Assembly (NCBI RefSeq): GCF_003602005.1
Contig: NZ_QZWD01000004.1
Location: 124,001 to 188,000 of the forward strand
Source: Salinisphaera sp. Q1T1-3
Lineage (GTDB): Bacteria > Pseudomonadota > Gammaproteobacteria > Nevskiales > Salinisphaeraceae
Direction of reading: 5' to 3'
DNA length: 64,000 nucleotides
The notes beneath the pieces are model-generated. The model searched no databases and had not been told where the DNA came from. It was given only the letters and a program-made list of their open reading frames with translations. Both the position numbers and the translations under genes were made by a program. Positions 42,697-51,175 of this stretch are shown here, in pieces; within the stretch, counting starts at the first letter, position 1, and each line of letters opens with the position of its first letter.

Positions 42697-44070
42697 ATGT
42701 CCGTTTGCCGTCGTCCTCGCCTCCCTGCTGCCTTCGTCTTGCTGGCCCTGTTCCTGTCGACGACGCCAGCCTGGGCCGTGGATTGCGGCGATACCGCGCG
42801 CCAGCCGGTCATTCAGAAGATTTGTGCCGACAAGACGCTGCGTGATCTCGATAACCGCGTCGGGCATCTTGCGCGGCAATACGCCCGACATACCGAAACA
42901 CCGAATGCCAGCCGTACCCGCGACCAGGCCAACTGGCAGGCCGAGACGCTCGCGGCCGGCTGGCAGGCGATCGCCACCGATCAGCCCCTGGCCCCCACGC
43001 TTGCAGCACGGTTTCGCGAGCGCATCGCCTATCTGTCATCGCGCATGCGTGACGGGGGCACCGATACGCCGGCCCATCGTCTGGCAACGGCCCTGGCCTC
43101 GGGCGATGGGCGGAGTATCCGCGCGCTCGACGGCCTGGCCCGAGCCGATGACATCAAGCTCGCGCCACAGGGCAAGACGAACCGATATGACAGCCCGGCG
43201 GCGGCATTCGCCGCGCTCGACGCCAAGCCGAGCCCCGCACTGCGCCAGGCCAGCACAGCGCGTTTTGCCGATGGATCGCTCGCGCTGCAGTGGTTGCCCG
43301 GCGCCCGGATCGGCGTGCTGTTTCAACAACAGGGCACAGCCCATTGCTTCAGCGGCCAGTGGTTTCGCGTCGATGAGAGTGGCCGGGCCCAGACGCTGGC
43401 CGCACCGCCAGGACTATCACTCGATGGACCGGACAGCTGCGGCATACATGTCGCGATCGCACGCATCGCCGGCAAACCGGCCGCATTGCGTATCGACTCG
43501 CCGGATATCGACCAGGACACGATCACGCTCCAGACGCTGAACGACGACGCCTGGCAAACGCCGCACCGGATCATCGTGCGCTACGACCATCGCCTGGGCG
43601 AGCCGCGCGTCGTGCATCGCCAGGACAGCGGCGCTGCCTTCTGGCGCAAGCTGGCCCTGCCGATGGTCCAGGCTTTCGACCGGCATCCCGCGCCCGGCTT
43701 TACCGCACCGGCCCTGTCGCCGGCCGATGCCGATCGCATCAGCGACCTCCGGACGAAGGTCGAGGCCGCTGCCAAGGGCGCGTCGTATCCGCCGGCCCCG
43801 TTGACCGATCAGGACACGGACGGGCCGCTCGCGCCCTACAACGCTTTCGGCGAAACCGCGGTGTATTTCCCGCTTGCCGCCCGCGGCAACTGGCTACTCG
43901 GGCGGATCGGGCACGGACACTGGGGCTGGCGTAGCGGCAACGGCTGGCTGGTCGGTTTCTGGACACTGGATGCCGATGGCAACCCGGTACCGCTGGCCAG
44001 CCTCTATGTGCCACGCGAGCGCGAGAGGGTTCTGGGCACGGCCGTAATCGACGGACCGTCGACGGATTGA
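42697..44070 (+). CDS. Exported protein with LprI-like N-terminal domain
   Basis: The 457-residue protein has a signal peptide (RLPAAFVLLALFLSTTPAWA). It is followed directly by an LprI-type domain (DCGDTARQPVIQKICADKTL, then LDNRVGHLARQYA and a Gln-Trp helix), which in other bacteria includes lysozyme-inhibitor-like lipoproteins. The remaining 350 residues are a beta-rich region I do not recognise, with a Trp/Gly-rich end (GHGHWGWRSGNGWLVGFWTL). The start at 42697 was chosen by the signal peptide. It probably acts in the periplasm. Confidence 0.7.
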   Translation: MSVCRRPRLPAAFVLLALFLSTTPAWAVDCGDTARQPVIQKICADKTLRDLDNRVGHLARQYARHTETPNASRTRDQANWQAETLAAGWQAIATDQPLAPTLAARFRERIAYLSSRMRDGGTDTPAHRLATALASGDGRSIRALDGLARADDIKLAPQGKTNRYDSPAAAFAALDAKPSPALRQASTARFADGSLALQWLPGARIGVLFQQQGTAHCFSGQWFRVDESGRAQTLAAPPGLSLDGPDSCGIHVAIARIAGKPAALRIDSPDIDQDTITLQTLNDDAWQTPHRIIVRYDHRLGEPRVVHRQDSGAAFWRKLALPMVQAFDRHPAPGFTAPALSPADADRISDLRTKVEAAAKGASYPPAPLTDQDTDGPLAPYNAFGETAVYFPLAARGNWLLGRIGHGHWGWRSGNGWLVGFWTLDADGNPVPLASLYVPRERERVLGTAVIDGPSTD

Positions 44071-44124
44071 ACAGCGCCCGCGCCACGTATCGCCCCGTTC
44101 AAGGCCTGTGGCGGGCCCGGCGGA

Positions 44125-44673
44125 CTACCTGCGCGTGTCGACGAAGGTCAGGCGTGCGGCGTCCTTGGCGATATGCTCGGCCGCGATCATGCGGCCGTGG
44201 CAGACGCCATAGACACCGGGCGCTGCGATCCGGGCGGCCATGATCGCCTGGGCCACATTCTGGCGGGCATCACTTTCAGCCACACGATAGGGACGCATCG
44301 CCCCGGTCAGCACCACGGGCACGCGGTGCGGCGAGAGCCCCCGGGCCAGCACCCGGGCCGTATCGGGCAGCGTATCGGTGCCGTGCGTGACGATGACGGC
44401 ATCGGCAGCGTCGGCGTCGATGATCTCGCGGGCCGCCTCGAGGATCTGCCGGCGGTCGTCATCGTCCATGTCGAGCGAATCACAGGCCATGACCCGCGAG
44501 ACCTGAATCGCGATATCCGGATGCCATAACGTATCGAGCAGGTCTTCGATGACCGGCACGTCGAGGGTCAATGCCCCGGCGTGCGCATCGTAGGTCTTTT
44601 CGATGGTGCCGCCGGTCGCCAGCAGTGTCAGGCGAAACAGGGCATTCGACTGCGATATCTCGGCCACGGCCAC
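44125..44673 (-). CDS. Short asparaginase-domain protein
   Basis: The 182-residue protein matches only the N-terminal catalytic domain of L-asparaginases: LLATGGTIEKTYD with the first catalytic Thr, DSLDMDDDDR, VIVTHGTDTLPDTA with the second Thr-Asp pair, and PVVLTGAMRPY with the Lys replaced by Arg. Normal asparaginases are about 330 residues. Short single-domain forms of 160-180 residues occur in other gammaproteobacteria, so this is probably complete and not truncated. No signal peptide is seen. A family A element begins 32 bases upstream of its start (44705). Confidence 0.8.
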   Translation of the reverse strand: MAVAEISQSNALFRLTLLATGGTIEKTYDAHAGALTLDVPVIEDLLDTLWHPDIAIQVSRVMACDSLDMDDDDRRQILEAAREIIDADAADAVIVTHGTDTLPDTARVLARGLSPHRVPVVLTGAMRPYRVAESDARQNVAQAIMAARIAAPGVYGVCHGRMIAAEHIAKDAARLTFVDTRR

Positions 44674-44704
44674 TCTCGATCGAACAAACGAGTCCGGATT
44701 CTAG

Positions 44705-44862
44705 GGCGTGTTGAGGTTTCGTGCGAGTCCGCGCCAAGTGCTGTTGTGCGGCAAGACGAGGCGTAGCACGCATCGCGTGTCATTATGCGCCAGCGTGCTA
44801 GAACGCCGGATTGCCGTCGTGTTTTTGATCTTGGGGCGCTTGTCCCTTTGGGTTGGGCCGCA
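44705..44862 (+). mobile_element. Family A inverted-repeat element, one-ended copy
   Basis: Starting after CTAG (44701-44704), the sequence GGCGTGTTGAGGTTTCGT and the next 140 bases match the left half of the full-length copy at 9494, including the GTTGGGCCG block. The right terminal repeat is not found downstream. It lies between the divergent asparaginase and membrane-protein genes. An internal pair TAGCACGC/GCGTGCTA could form a hairpin. Confidence 0.7.
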
Positions 44863-45104
44863 AAGCGCGAGTCGCCCCAGGGCGGCCATCGTCGATTGAT
44901 GACGGCCCGAGCTTTCCGGACAAGTGCTGTTTCCTACGCCCCCTGTCGATCGACGACGCGAACAGAGCGCGGTGTCGTGTCAGGGTGTGGCGCAGGCGCG
45001 GCTCGGTCGGCGCGCGTGTGCCGGCGCGGCCAGACAAACGTGTAATACTTGGCCGCCATGTCGGGCGTTGCCCGTTCTTTTTCGACGCATACGCCTTACC
45101 TGCC

Positions 45105-46199
45105 ATGTCAGCCACGATATCGCCCGCCATCGATCATCGCCGGCCAAGCCGGGCCGAACGCCTGTGCTGGTGGCTCGCCTTGATCTTCGTGGCCGTATTT
45201 TTGACCGCCTTGCAGATCACCATCACCGCACCCTACGGCTTGACCTCGCTCAAGCTGCTGGCGAACTTTCAAGCAGTCGAGCCGTTCCAGCATCGGGCGC
45301 TGATTCCCATCTGCGTTGCTGCGATCGAGCGGCTGGCACCGCTGGATCATCGGCTGGCCTTCGCGCTGACCGAGGTCGTGACCTGGGTCGCGCTGGGCGT
45401 GCTAGCCGAGCGTGCACTGGCCATATTCGGAGTGACGCACCACGCCGCGCTGCGCGGCGTACTGGCCCTGACGCTGCTGCCGCCGATGGCCATGGTCACG
45501 CTGATTCCGGACCTGCATGTCTGGCCGATATTGGCCCGCGCCGATGGGCTCTGGGATCTCGGCGACTGGGGCGTCCGTACGCTGTATTACTATCCCTACG
45601 ATCTACCGGCCGCGGCCTTCACGCTCGCGCTGCTGCTAACGCTGACACGCATCGCCGACCGCATCACCGGGCCGCGTCTGATCGGGTTGGCGTTGTTGTT
45701 CGCAGTGGCCACCCTCAATCGCGAGACGACGCTCTTCATACTCCCCATGGCAGCCTGTCTGTTCATGCGGCATCAACACCGCCGTGCGCTGTTCGGAGTG
45801 GTCGCCGGCCTGGCGGTGCTGTTCGTGGCCGTGCAGTGGCCGCTGCACTGGTGGTTTTCCGATCAGCCCAATCCCCACGGCCATCTCGGGGCGACACAGT
45901 ACGAGTGGCACCTTGGCGAGAACTGGCATTACCTGTCACAGCCGATCTATCTGATCACCGAGCTGGTGCGGTTTCTCGGCGGGCTGTGGCTGCCCATGAT
46001 CCTGTGGTGGCGGTTCGTGGATGCACGACTGCGCGCCGCGGTCCTCGGTTTCGTGCCGTTGCTCGTGCTGGTCGGCCTGCTTATCGGCCGGGTCCCGGAA
46101 CATCGTATCTTCCTGGAAGCGGTACCGCTGGTCTGGCTGGCCGCCATCCAGGCGGCCAGCCAGCGTTTCCGACCGATCTGCCCGGCACACGAGGCCTGA
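45105..46199 (+). CDS. Multi-spanning membrane protein of unknown function
   Basis: The 364-residue protein has about nine hydrophobic helices (first at residues 22-42). Charged or aromatic loops include IPDLHVWPILARADG and DLGDWGVRTLYYYPYDLP, and LNRETTLFIL sits in a central helix. The NRET motif and the overall pattern resemble polyprenyl-sugar-dependent glycosyltransferase-like membrane proteins, but I cannot name the family. The start at 45105 precedes the first helix; the frame upstream runs into the family A element. It is convergent with the dihydroxyacetone kinase gene across a family B element. Confidence 0.7.
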   Translation: MSATISPAIDHRRPSRAERLCWWLALIFVAVFLTALQITITAPYGLTSLKLLANFQAVEPFQHRALIPICVAAIERLAPLDHRLAFALTEVVTWVALGVLAERALAIFGVTHHAALRGVLALTLLPPMAMVTLIPDLHVWPILARADGLWDLGDWGVRTLYYYPYDLPAAAFTLALLLTLTRIADRITGPRLIGLALLFAVATLNRETTLFILPMAACLFMRHQHRRALFGVVAGLAVLFVAVQWPLHWWFSDQPNPHGHLGATQYEWHLGENWHYLSQPIYLITELVRFLGGLWLPMILWWRFVDARLRAAVLGFVPLLVLVGLLIGRVPEHRIFLEAVPLVWLAAIQAASQRFRPICPAHEA

Positions 46200-46236
46200 A
46201 GCCCGGGGCGGCGCAGCCGGCCGATCTCGTCGCTAG

Positions 46237-46393
46237 GGCCTGTCGTCACGAGATCGGTAGGAGCAATCCGAAGGGCCAGCGGCCACGCAACGACAGTCCG
46301 GCGTTATCGCGCGCTCATCTGGCTCGGCCACGCCAGGCTCACGATGCCCTGTCTTGTCGCCGCCGGGCCCGGTCTATCTCGTGACGACAGGCC
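46237..46393 (+). mobile_element. Family B inverted-repeat element, complete copy
   Basis: This is a 157-bp non-coding element with perfect 18-bp terminal inverted repeats (GGCCTGTCGTCACGAGAT and its complement ATCTCGTGACGACAGGCC). Flanks are CTAG on the left and CCAG on the right. It has no coding capacity. Its right end lies inside the dihydroxyacetone kinase reading frame and provides that gene's stop. A remnant of the same family is at 16374-16423. Confidence 0.8.
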
Positions 46394-48011
46394 CCAGAGC
46401 CTCGAACACGCGTGCCACGGCCTCGGCGCCCGGGTCCTTGACGCCGGCAAGCGCCTCGTCACGAACATAGGCGGCTCGACCGGCGCCGGCGTGGCCCATA
46501 TCGGCCGTGGCATCGGCCCCGCGACGCGCCGCTGCCGCGGCATCGGCTATAGAGCCGGCCGACAACGCCTCGGCCGCCGGCATCAGGGCATCGAGCATGG
46601 TGCGATCACCGGGGGCCGCTCCGCCGTATGCCTGCATGCGCGCAATGCCGCGCGTCAGGGCTTCGCCGAGCGTGGCGCCGTCGGCAAGGCCGGCCGCTGT
46701 CGCGGTGAACAGGATCGACAACAACACGCCGGACGAGCCGCCCATGTCATAGGCCAGCAGATCCCCGATTTCCTCCGCCAGAAGCGCGCTATCGCCGGTC
46801 GACAGGCGATCCGCGTCAAGCGCGCGACACACTGCCTGTGCGCCACGATCGAACGCGGTGCCGGTATCGCCGTCGCCGGCCGCCGCATCCAGATCGTCGA
46901 GATCGTGTCGGGCCGCCGATAGCGCGCACGTGGCCGCACGCAGCCGGTCGGCGACCTGCGCATCACGCGGGCCCGTGCCGGATTGACGATCACGGCTTTC
47001 GATCGGTGCGAATGTCTCGGGCGTTGCAATATGTGCTGCACCGGGCCAGCCGATCGCGGCGGTCTCGCTGAACAGCGCGGCCGCCACGGTTTCGTCGCTC
47101 GGCAGGAGCGTGATCGAGAAACCGTGCATGTTCATCGACGTCATCAACGGCGACGGCCGGATCGCGATACGGGCCTGATCGGCCGGCAACTGTGTCAGCA
47201 CCTCGTTGGTGAGCACGCCCATCTCCTGGGTCGAGCAGCCGCCCAGATTGTTGATGAGCACCGCCCATTGTGCGTCGCCGCCATGTCGTTGCCGGGCTTC
47301 GGCAAGCAGCGGCTCGAGTGCCAGCCGAACGGCCTCGCGGGCATCGCTCGGGTCGACCTCGGACACACCGGGTTCGTTGTGAATCCCCAGCCCGAGCTCC
47401 GCGGCGCGCGGCTCGCGCGCCGCGCCGGGTAGTGTGGCACTGGACAACGACAGACCGATCGAGACCAGGGCCTGGCTGACGCTCTCGGCCTGCTCGGCCA
47501 CGGTGTCGAGATCCGCACCGGCGGCCGCGGCATGGCCGGCGATCTTGTGGACCAGCACCGTACCGGCCAGGCCACGTGCGGCGACATCGTCCGGTAGCGA
47601 CACATCGTCGGCGATGATCACACTGCGTACACGATACCCCTCGCGGCTCGCGCGCTCGGCCGCGAGACCGAAATTCAGCCGATCGCCGGTGTAGTTCTTG
47701 ATGACCAGCAGACAGCCGGCCGGACCGGTGACTTCGCGAATCGCGGCCAGCACCGCCTCGACACTCGGCGAGGTGAACAGATCGCCGGCGATTGCGGCCG
47801 CGAGCATGCCATGGCCGACCAGTCCGGCGTGGGATGGTTCATGGCCGGCGCCGCCGCCGGAGATGACGGCCACACGCTGGCCGTCGAACTCGCGATCGAC
47901 GACCAGGCGCATGCCGGAATCCCGGTCGCTGATGCGAACCGGCGCGATGCGTGCCAGACCGGAGAGACCGTCGTCGACGACGTCATCGGCTGCGTTGAAG
48001 AAGAAATCCAA
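46374..48011 (-). CDS. Fused dihydroxyacetone kinase (DhaK-DhaL type)
   Basis: The 545-residue protein joins a DhaK domain (VAVISGGGAGHEPSHAGLVG and VIKNYTGDRLNFGLA, residues about 1-325) and a DhaL domain (DLDDLDAAAGDGDTGTAFDRG and DMGGSSGVLLSILFTA, residues about 360-545). It phosphorylates dihydroxyacetone or related triose/tetrose substrates with ATP. The metal site reads GDGDTG where DhaL usually has GDGDHG. The last six codons (GPVVTR) and the stop come from the end of the family B element, so the original C-terminus has been replaced. The fold is probably intact. Confidence 0.88.
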   Translation of the reverse strand: MDFFFNAADDVVDDGLSGLARIAPVRISDRDSGMRLVVDREFDGQRVAVISGGGAGHEPSHAGLVGHGMLAAAIAGDLFTSPSVEAVLAAIREVTGPAGCLLVIKNYTGDRLNFGLAAERASREGYRVRSVIIADDVSLPDDVAARGLAGTVLVHKIAGHAAAAGADLDTVAEQAESVSQALVSIGLSLSSATLPGAAREPRAAELGLGIHNEPGVSEVDPSDAREAVRLALEPLLAEARQRHGGDAQWAVLINNLGGCSTQEMGVLTNEVLTQLPADQARIAIRPSPLMTSMNMHGFSITLLPSDETVAAALFSETAAIGWPGAAHIATPETFAPIESRDRQSGTGPRDAQVADRLRAATCALSAARHDLDDLDAAAGDGDTGTAFDRGAQAVCRALDADRLSTGDSALLAEEIGDLLAYDMGGSSGVLLSILFTATAAGLADGATLGEALTRGIARMQAYGGAAPGDRTMLDALMPAAEALSAGSIADAAAAARRGADATADMGHAGAGRAAYVRDEALAGVKDPGAEAVARVFEALGPVVTR

Positions 48012-48037
48012 GCGACTGCCTCGATCGGTGAAACCCG

Positions 48038-48910
48038 TCAGGCCAAGTTAGCAGCCGACGTCCGGCGTGCCCAGCCGAGATTGGCCAGCAGTGCGGCCGC
48101 AATCACCAGCCCGCCGAGCGCCAGCCGAAGCACGTCCGCGTCGTGGTTCCAGATAACGAGATTGACCACCAGGCCCGCCGGGATCAGGGCATTGTTCATC
48201 ACTGCCAGCGTGCCAGTGTCGACCTGGGCGGCGCCGCGATTCCAGAGAAAATAGCCCATTCCCGAGGCCGCCAGGCCAAGCCAGACGAGCACGCCCCACT
48301 GCAGGCCATCGGCCGGCCAGCCGGCATCATTGCCGAATCCGAGAAAACCGAGAGCGGCCACCGGCCAGGCGCCGACGAAGAACCAGCCGAAGTGCGTCCC
48401 CAGCGATGCGTCCGCCGGCAGATGCGCTGCGAGGTGGCGATACCCCACCTGGCCGATAGCAAAACACAGGTTGGCCCCCTGAACCATGAAGAACCCGGCC
48501 CAGAAATGCGGGCTGACCGCTGTGTAACGGATCAGTGCAGCGCCGGCGACCGCAAGTACGGCACAGACCAGATAACGCGGCGAGAAACGACGGGCCACGA
48601 GATCGTCGATGAGCGTGATGTAGACCGGCGTGAGAATCGAGAACAGCAACACCTCTGGCACGCTCAGCCACAGGAACGACTGATAGAAGAACAGATACAT
48701 CACACCGATCTGCACGGCCCCGACCGCCGCCAGACCGAGTGCCGCACGCGCGCCCGTCGTCCGCGGCCGCAGCATCGGGACGAACAAGGCCAGCGCCAGC
48801 GTGATCCGGATGAGCACGGCACAATAGACATCCACCTGGCCGGCCAGATAGACGCCGATCAGGCTGAAGGAAAACGCCCAGAGCAGCGTCACCGCCACGA
48901 GCCATATCAT
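48038..48910 (-). CDS. EamA/DMT-family transporter
   Basis: The 290-residue protein has ten predicted membrane helices in two EamA repeats. It starts MIWLVAVTLLWAFSFSLIGV and has the LxVPEVLLFSILTPVYITLID segment in the first repeat and GLAASGMGYFLWNRGAAQVD in the second. This matches the amino acid/amine/carboxylate exporter subgroup of the drug/metabolite transporter superfamily. The start at 48910 puts the first helix at the N-terminus. It lies 26 bases upstream of the dihydroxyacetone kinase gene on the same strand, so they may be co-transcribed. Confidence 0.88.
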   Translation of the reverse strand: MIWLVAVTLLWAFSFSLIGVYLAGQVDVYCAVLIRITLALALFVPMLRPRTTGARAALGLAAVGAVQIGVMYLFFYQSFLWLSVPEVLLFSILTPVYITLIDDLVARRFSPRYLVCAVLAVAGAALIRYTAVSPHFWAGFFMVQGANLCFAIGQVGYRHLAAHLPADASLGTHFGWFFVGAWPVAALGFLGFGNDAGWPADGLQWGVLVWLGLAASGMGYFLWNRGAAQVDTGTLAVMNNALIPAGLVVNLVIWNHDADVLRLALGGLVIAAALLANLGWARRTSAANLA

Positions 48911-48995
48911 GTCGTCACCTGCATCATCGGCCGGTACCACGGGTCAAAGCGCGCCGATTATACGGACCTGGCAACGCTTGTCCGCCATCACATCG

Positions 48996-49412
48996 ATGTC
49001 CTTCGAAGCCACGCCCGGCCCGCGCTCGCCCACCGGCTGGCGCGGTCACGGCACGGCCCGGGTGTGCTGTCGGACCGACGGCGACGTTCAGCGTCTTATC
49101 GAACGCGGCCGTTTTCTGCCGAGCGGCGCCACGCGCGCCTTCGCGTTCCACAACACCTATCGCTGGGCCTTCGACGAGACGATGCTGCGCCTGGCCCACG
49201 AACGCTTCGGCGCCGAAACGCCGGTCGAACTCGTCGAACTCGTCGCCGATGGCCCGGACAGCCTCATCGCCCGGGCTGCACATGTCTGCGGCGCCGACCA
49301 TTACACCGCCCGGCTCGTGCTGGTCGCCGACGGCTTCGATCTGATCTGGTCGATCGACGGCCCGGCCAAGCAGGAACATCTGTGCTATCACTATCGCGCC
49401 GCGGGCCTGTAG
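48996..49412 (+). CDS. DUF6314-like protein
   Basis: The 138-residue protein has the C-terminal pattern CGADHYTARLVLVADGFDLIWSIDGPAKQEHLCYHY, which I associate with the DUF6314 family (lipocalin-like small proteins). The central FHNTYRWAFDETMLRLAHE fits too. An upstream in-frame ATG at 48909 would add 29 unconvincing residues and overlap the divergent EamA gene. No signal peptide is present. It is the first of a plus-strand run (DUF6314, DUF427, rhomboid). Function is unknown. Confidence 0.68.
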   Translation: MSFEATPGPRSPTGWRGHGTARVCCRTDGDVQRLIERGRFLPSGATRAFAFHNTYRWAFDETMLRLAHERFGAETPVELVELVADGPDSLIARAAHVCGADHYTARLVLVADGFDLIWSIDGPAKQEHLCYHYRAAGL

Positions 49413-49443
49413 GCTTGAGCCTTGCCCCCACGGCAGACCCGAC

Positions 49444-49797
49444 ATGCCCGAGACCGATCGCATCACCACCGAGCCACTGGCCGCCCGGGTTCGCGTGCAC
49501 TGGGACGACACGCTCATCGCCGACAGTACATCGGCCATCCGGCTTGCTGAACGTGGATATCCCGACCGTCTGTACGTACCCATGGACGATGTCGCCACCG
49601 ATGCCCTGTGCGTCTCCGATACCGTCACGAAATGCCCGTACAAGGGGCAGGCAACCTATTACCACGTCCATGTCGACGGCGACCGTCTCGACGATGCGGC
49701 CTGGTCCTATGCCAAGCCGATCGTCGACGTCGAGTCGATTGCCGGCCACGTCGCCTTCGATCACGAGGCGTTGACCATTCTCTGCGAATGCGACTGA
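49444..49797 (+). CDS. DUF427-family protein
   Basis: The 117-residue protein shows the DUF427 pattern: VRVHWDDTLIADSTSAIRLAE, then PDRLYVPMDDV, then TKCPYKGQATYYHV, and a C-terminal IAGHVAFD. The family has a small beta-fold and is widespread, often near metabolic genes, but has no assigned activity. It starts 31 bases after the DUF6314-like gene on the same strand. Confidence 0.88.
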   Translation: MPETDRITTEPLAARVRVHWDDTLIADSTSAIRLAERGYPDRLYVPMDDVATDALCVSDTVTKCPYKGQATYYHVHVDGDRLDDAAWSYAKPIVDVESIAGHVAFDHEALTILCECD

Positions 49798-49882
49798 CCG
49801 GCCGCCCCGGCCCGCGAGGCGTGCGGGCAGGCGGTGCCCCCGGTTTGTATACTGCCCTGCCCCTCGGCCGGACGACTCCAAG

Positions 49883-50485
49883 ATGCTGGTAACCGTTCTT
49901 CTGATCGCCATCACCTGTGCGGTGTCGATCACCTGTTTCTCCAACCCGACGCTGCTCGATCGGCTGCTGCTCTGGCCGCCCGCAGTCAACCGCGGCGAGT
50001 ACCAACGCCTGGTGACCAACGCCTTCGTGCACGCCGACGGCGCGCATCTGGCATTCAACATGATCACGCTGTTCTTCTTCGGCCGCGTGATGGAGCCGTT
50101 CTTCGAGCGCTATATCGGCATCGCCGGCTTCGTGATCTTCTATCTCGCGGCCGCCGTCGTATCGGTTCTGCCAAGCTATCTGTCGCACCGCAACGACTCG
50201 CGTTATCGCTCCCTGGGGGCTTCGGGTGCCGTATCGGCCGTGTTGTTCGCCTTCATTCTGCTGGCCCCCTGGTCGACGATCTATGTCTTCGTGATTCCAG
50301 TGCCCGCCATCCTCTACGGTGTCCTGTTCACCGCCTACGGCCTCTATGCCGGCCGACTCGGCCAGGATCACATCAACCACAGCGCGCATCTGTGGGGCGC
50401 CGCCTTTGGCGTGGCCTTCACGCTGGCCATGGAGCCGCGTCTTGGCGCGTTCTTCCTTCAGCGACTGATGTCGCCCGGCATGTAA
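49883..50485 (+). CDS. Rhomboid-family intramembrane serine protease
   Basis: The 200-residue protein has six membrane helices. It carries the catalytic Ser114 in GASGAVSAV, the partner His169 in HINHSAHLWGAAFG, and the oxyanion residues His50 and Asn59 in the first loop region (TNAFVHADGAHLAFNMITLF). The compact six-helix form without a cytoplasmic domain resembles minimal bacterial rhomboids. It would cut membrane proteins within or near the bilayer; targets are unknown. A small membrane-protein gene follows within three bases. Confidence 0.92.
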   Translation: MLVTVLLIAITCAVSITCFSNPTLLDRLLLWPPAVNRGEYQRLVTNAFVHADGAHLAFNMITLFFFGRVMEPFFERYIGIAGFVIFYLAAAVVSVLPSYLSHRNDSRYRSLGASGAVSAVLFAFILLAPWSTIYVFVIPVPAILYGVLFTAYGLYAGRLGQDHINHSAHLWGAAFGVAFTLAMEPRLGAFFLQRLMSPGM

Positions 50486-50487
50486 TC

Positions 50488-50706
50488 GTGCTGCGGTTTT
50501 TCTTCTGGGCCGGTCTGCTCGTCGTGATCGGGCTCGTGGTACGCGAGCGCTACCGACGCGTGCGACGTCGACTGCGCGGCGAACCGGAACCACAACAACA
50601 GGGCCCGCGCACCGTGACGTTGGTGCTGATCGCGATCGGCGTCGTCTACGGCCTGCTGATCGGCTATCGCCTGCTGACCATGGGCCCGAACGGGCTTTTC
50701 TCTTGA
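50488..50706 (+). CDS. Small two-helix membrane protein
   Basis: The 72-residue frame begins with GTG two bases after the rhomboid stop. It has an N-terminal helix (RFFFWAGLLVVIGLVV), a highly basic linker (RERYRRVRRRLRG), and a second helix (VTLVLIAIGVVYGLLIGYRL). Tight spacing with the rhomboid gene supports co-translation. No ribosome site is obvious, as expected for a coupled start. I do not recognise the family. Confidence 0.6.
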   Translation: MLRFFFWAGLLVVIGLVVRERYRRVRRRLRGEPEPQQQGPRTVTLVLIAIGVVYGLLIGYRLLTMGPNGLFS

Positions 50707-50747
50707 GCGGCAGGCGCAAGCCGATTACCATACGCAGCCGCTGCAAC

Positions 50748-50823
50748 GCTCCCTTCGTCTAGCGGTCCAGGACGTCGCCCTCTCACGGCGAAAACAGGGG
50801 TTCGAGTCCCCTAGGGAGCGCCA
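50748..50823 (+). tRNA. tRNA-Glu, anticodon CTC
   Basis: A complete cloverleaf is visible. The 7-bp acceptor stem is GCTCCCT/AGGGAGC, the anticodon stem TCGCC/GGCGA with loop CTCTCAC (anticodon CTC at 50782-50784), and the T arm GGGGTTCGAGTCCCC. The discriminator base is G and the 3' CCA is encoded. It decodes GAG. It stands alone, not in a tRNA cluster. Confidence 0.97.
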
Positions 50824-50854
50824 TCAAAGCCGTGATCCGGCCTTGATTTTTTTT
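50824..50854 (+). terminator. Terminator after tRNA-Glu
   Basis: The stem TCAAAGCCG/CGGCCTTGA has one mismatch and a five-base loop. It is followed by eight T residues and starts directly after the encoded CCA. Confidence 0.85.
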
Positions 50855-51175
50855 GCCGCTCATCAGCGGTCGTCGCAGCAATCGATGTCTGCATGCAGCG
50901 GCTAGGCGGCACTCACCGGCCATTCGAGGCAAAGGCGATGCCGTGCGCCGGCATCCCCGCGATCTATCGGCGGCCCCACAGGCACGCGCTCGTGCTGGCT
51001 GGCCGCGTCCATCAGTGGGACTCCAAGCCCCTGTTCGCTCAGGCCCCGACGGGAGCTGTCCCGTGCCCGGAGGCAAGCGCGGGAAATTCTTGACACGCTG
51101 AATCCCACGAATCCGGGGTGTCACGACCGGAAACCGCGGGTACGCGTGGATAAGTATGGCTCCGTCGGCGTGAAC
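50855..51175. other. Non-coding region between tRNA-Glu and the TonB-receptor remnant
   Basis: About 320 bases contain no convincing gene. Short frames here are Arg/Ala-rich without ribosome sites. A small hairpin GCCGCT/AGCGGT follows the tRNA terminator. I looked for a repeat of the tRNA 3' end that would mark an integration site and found none. Confidence 0.5.
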
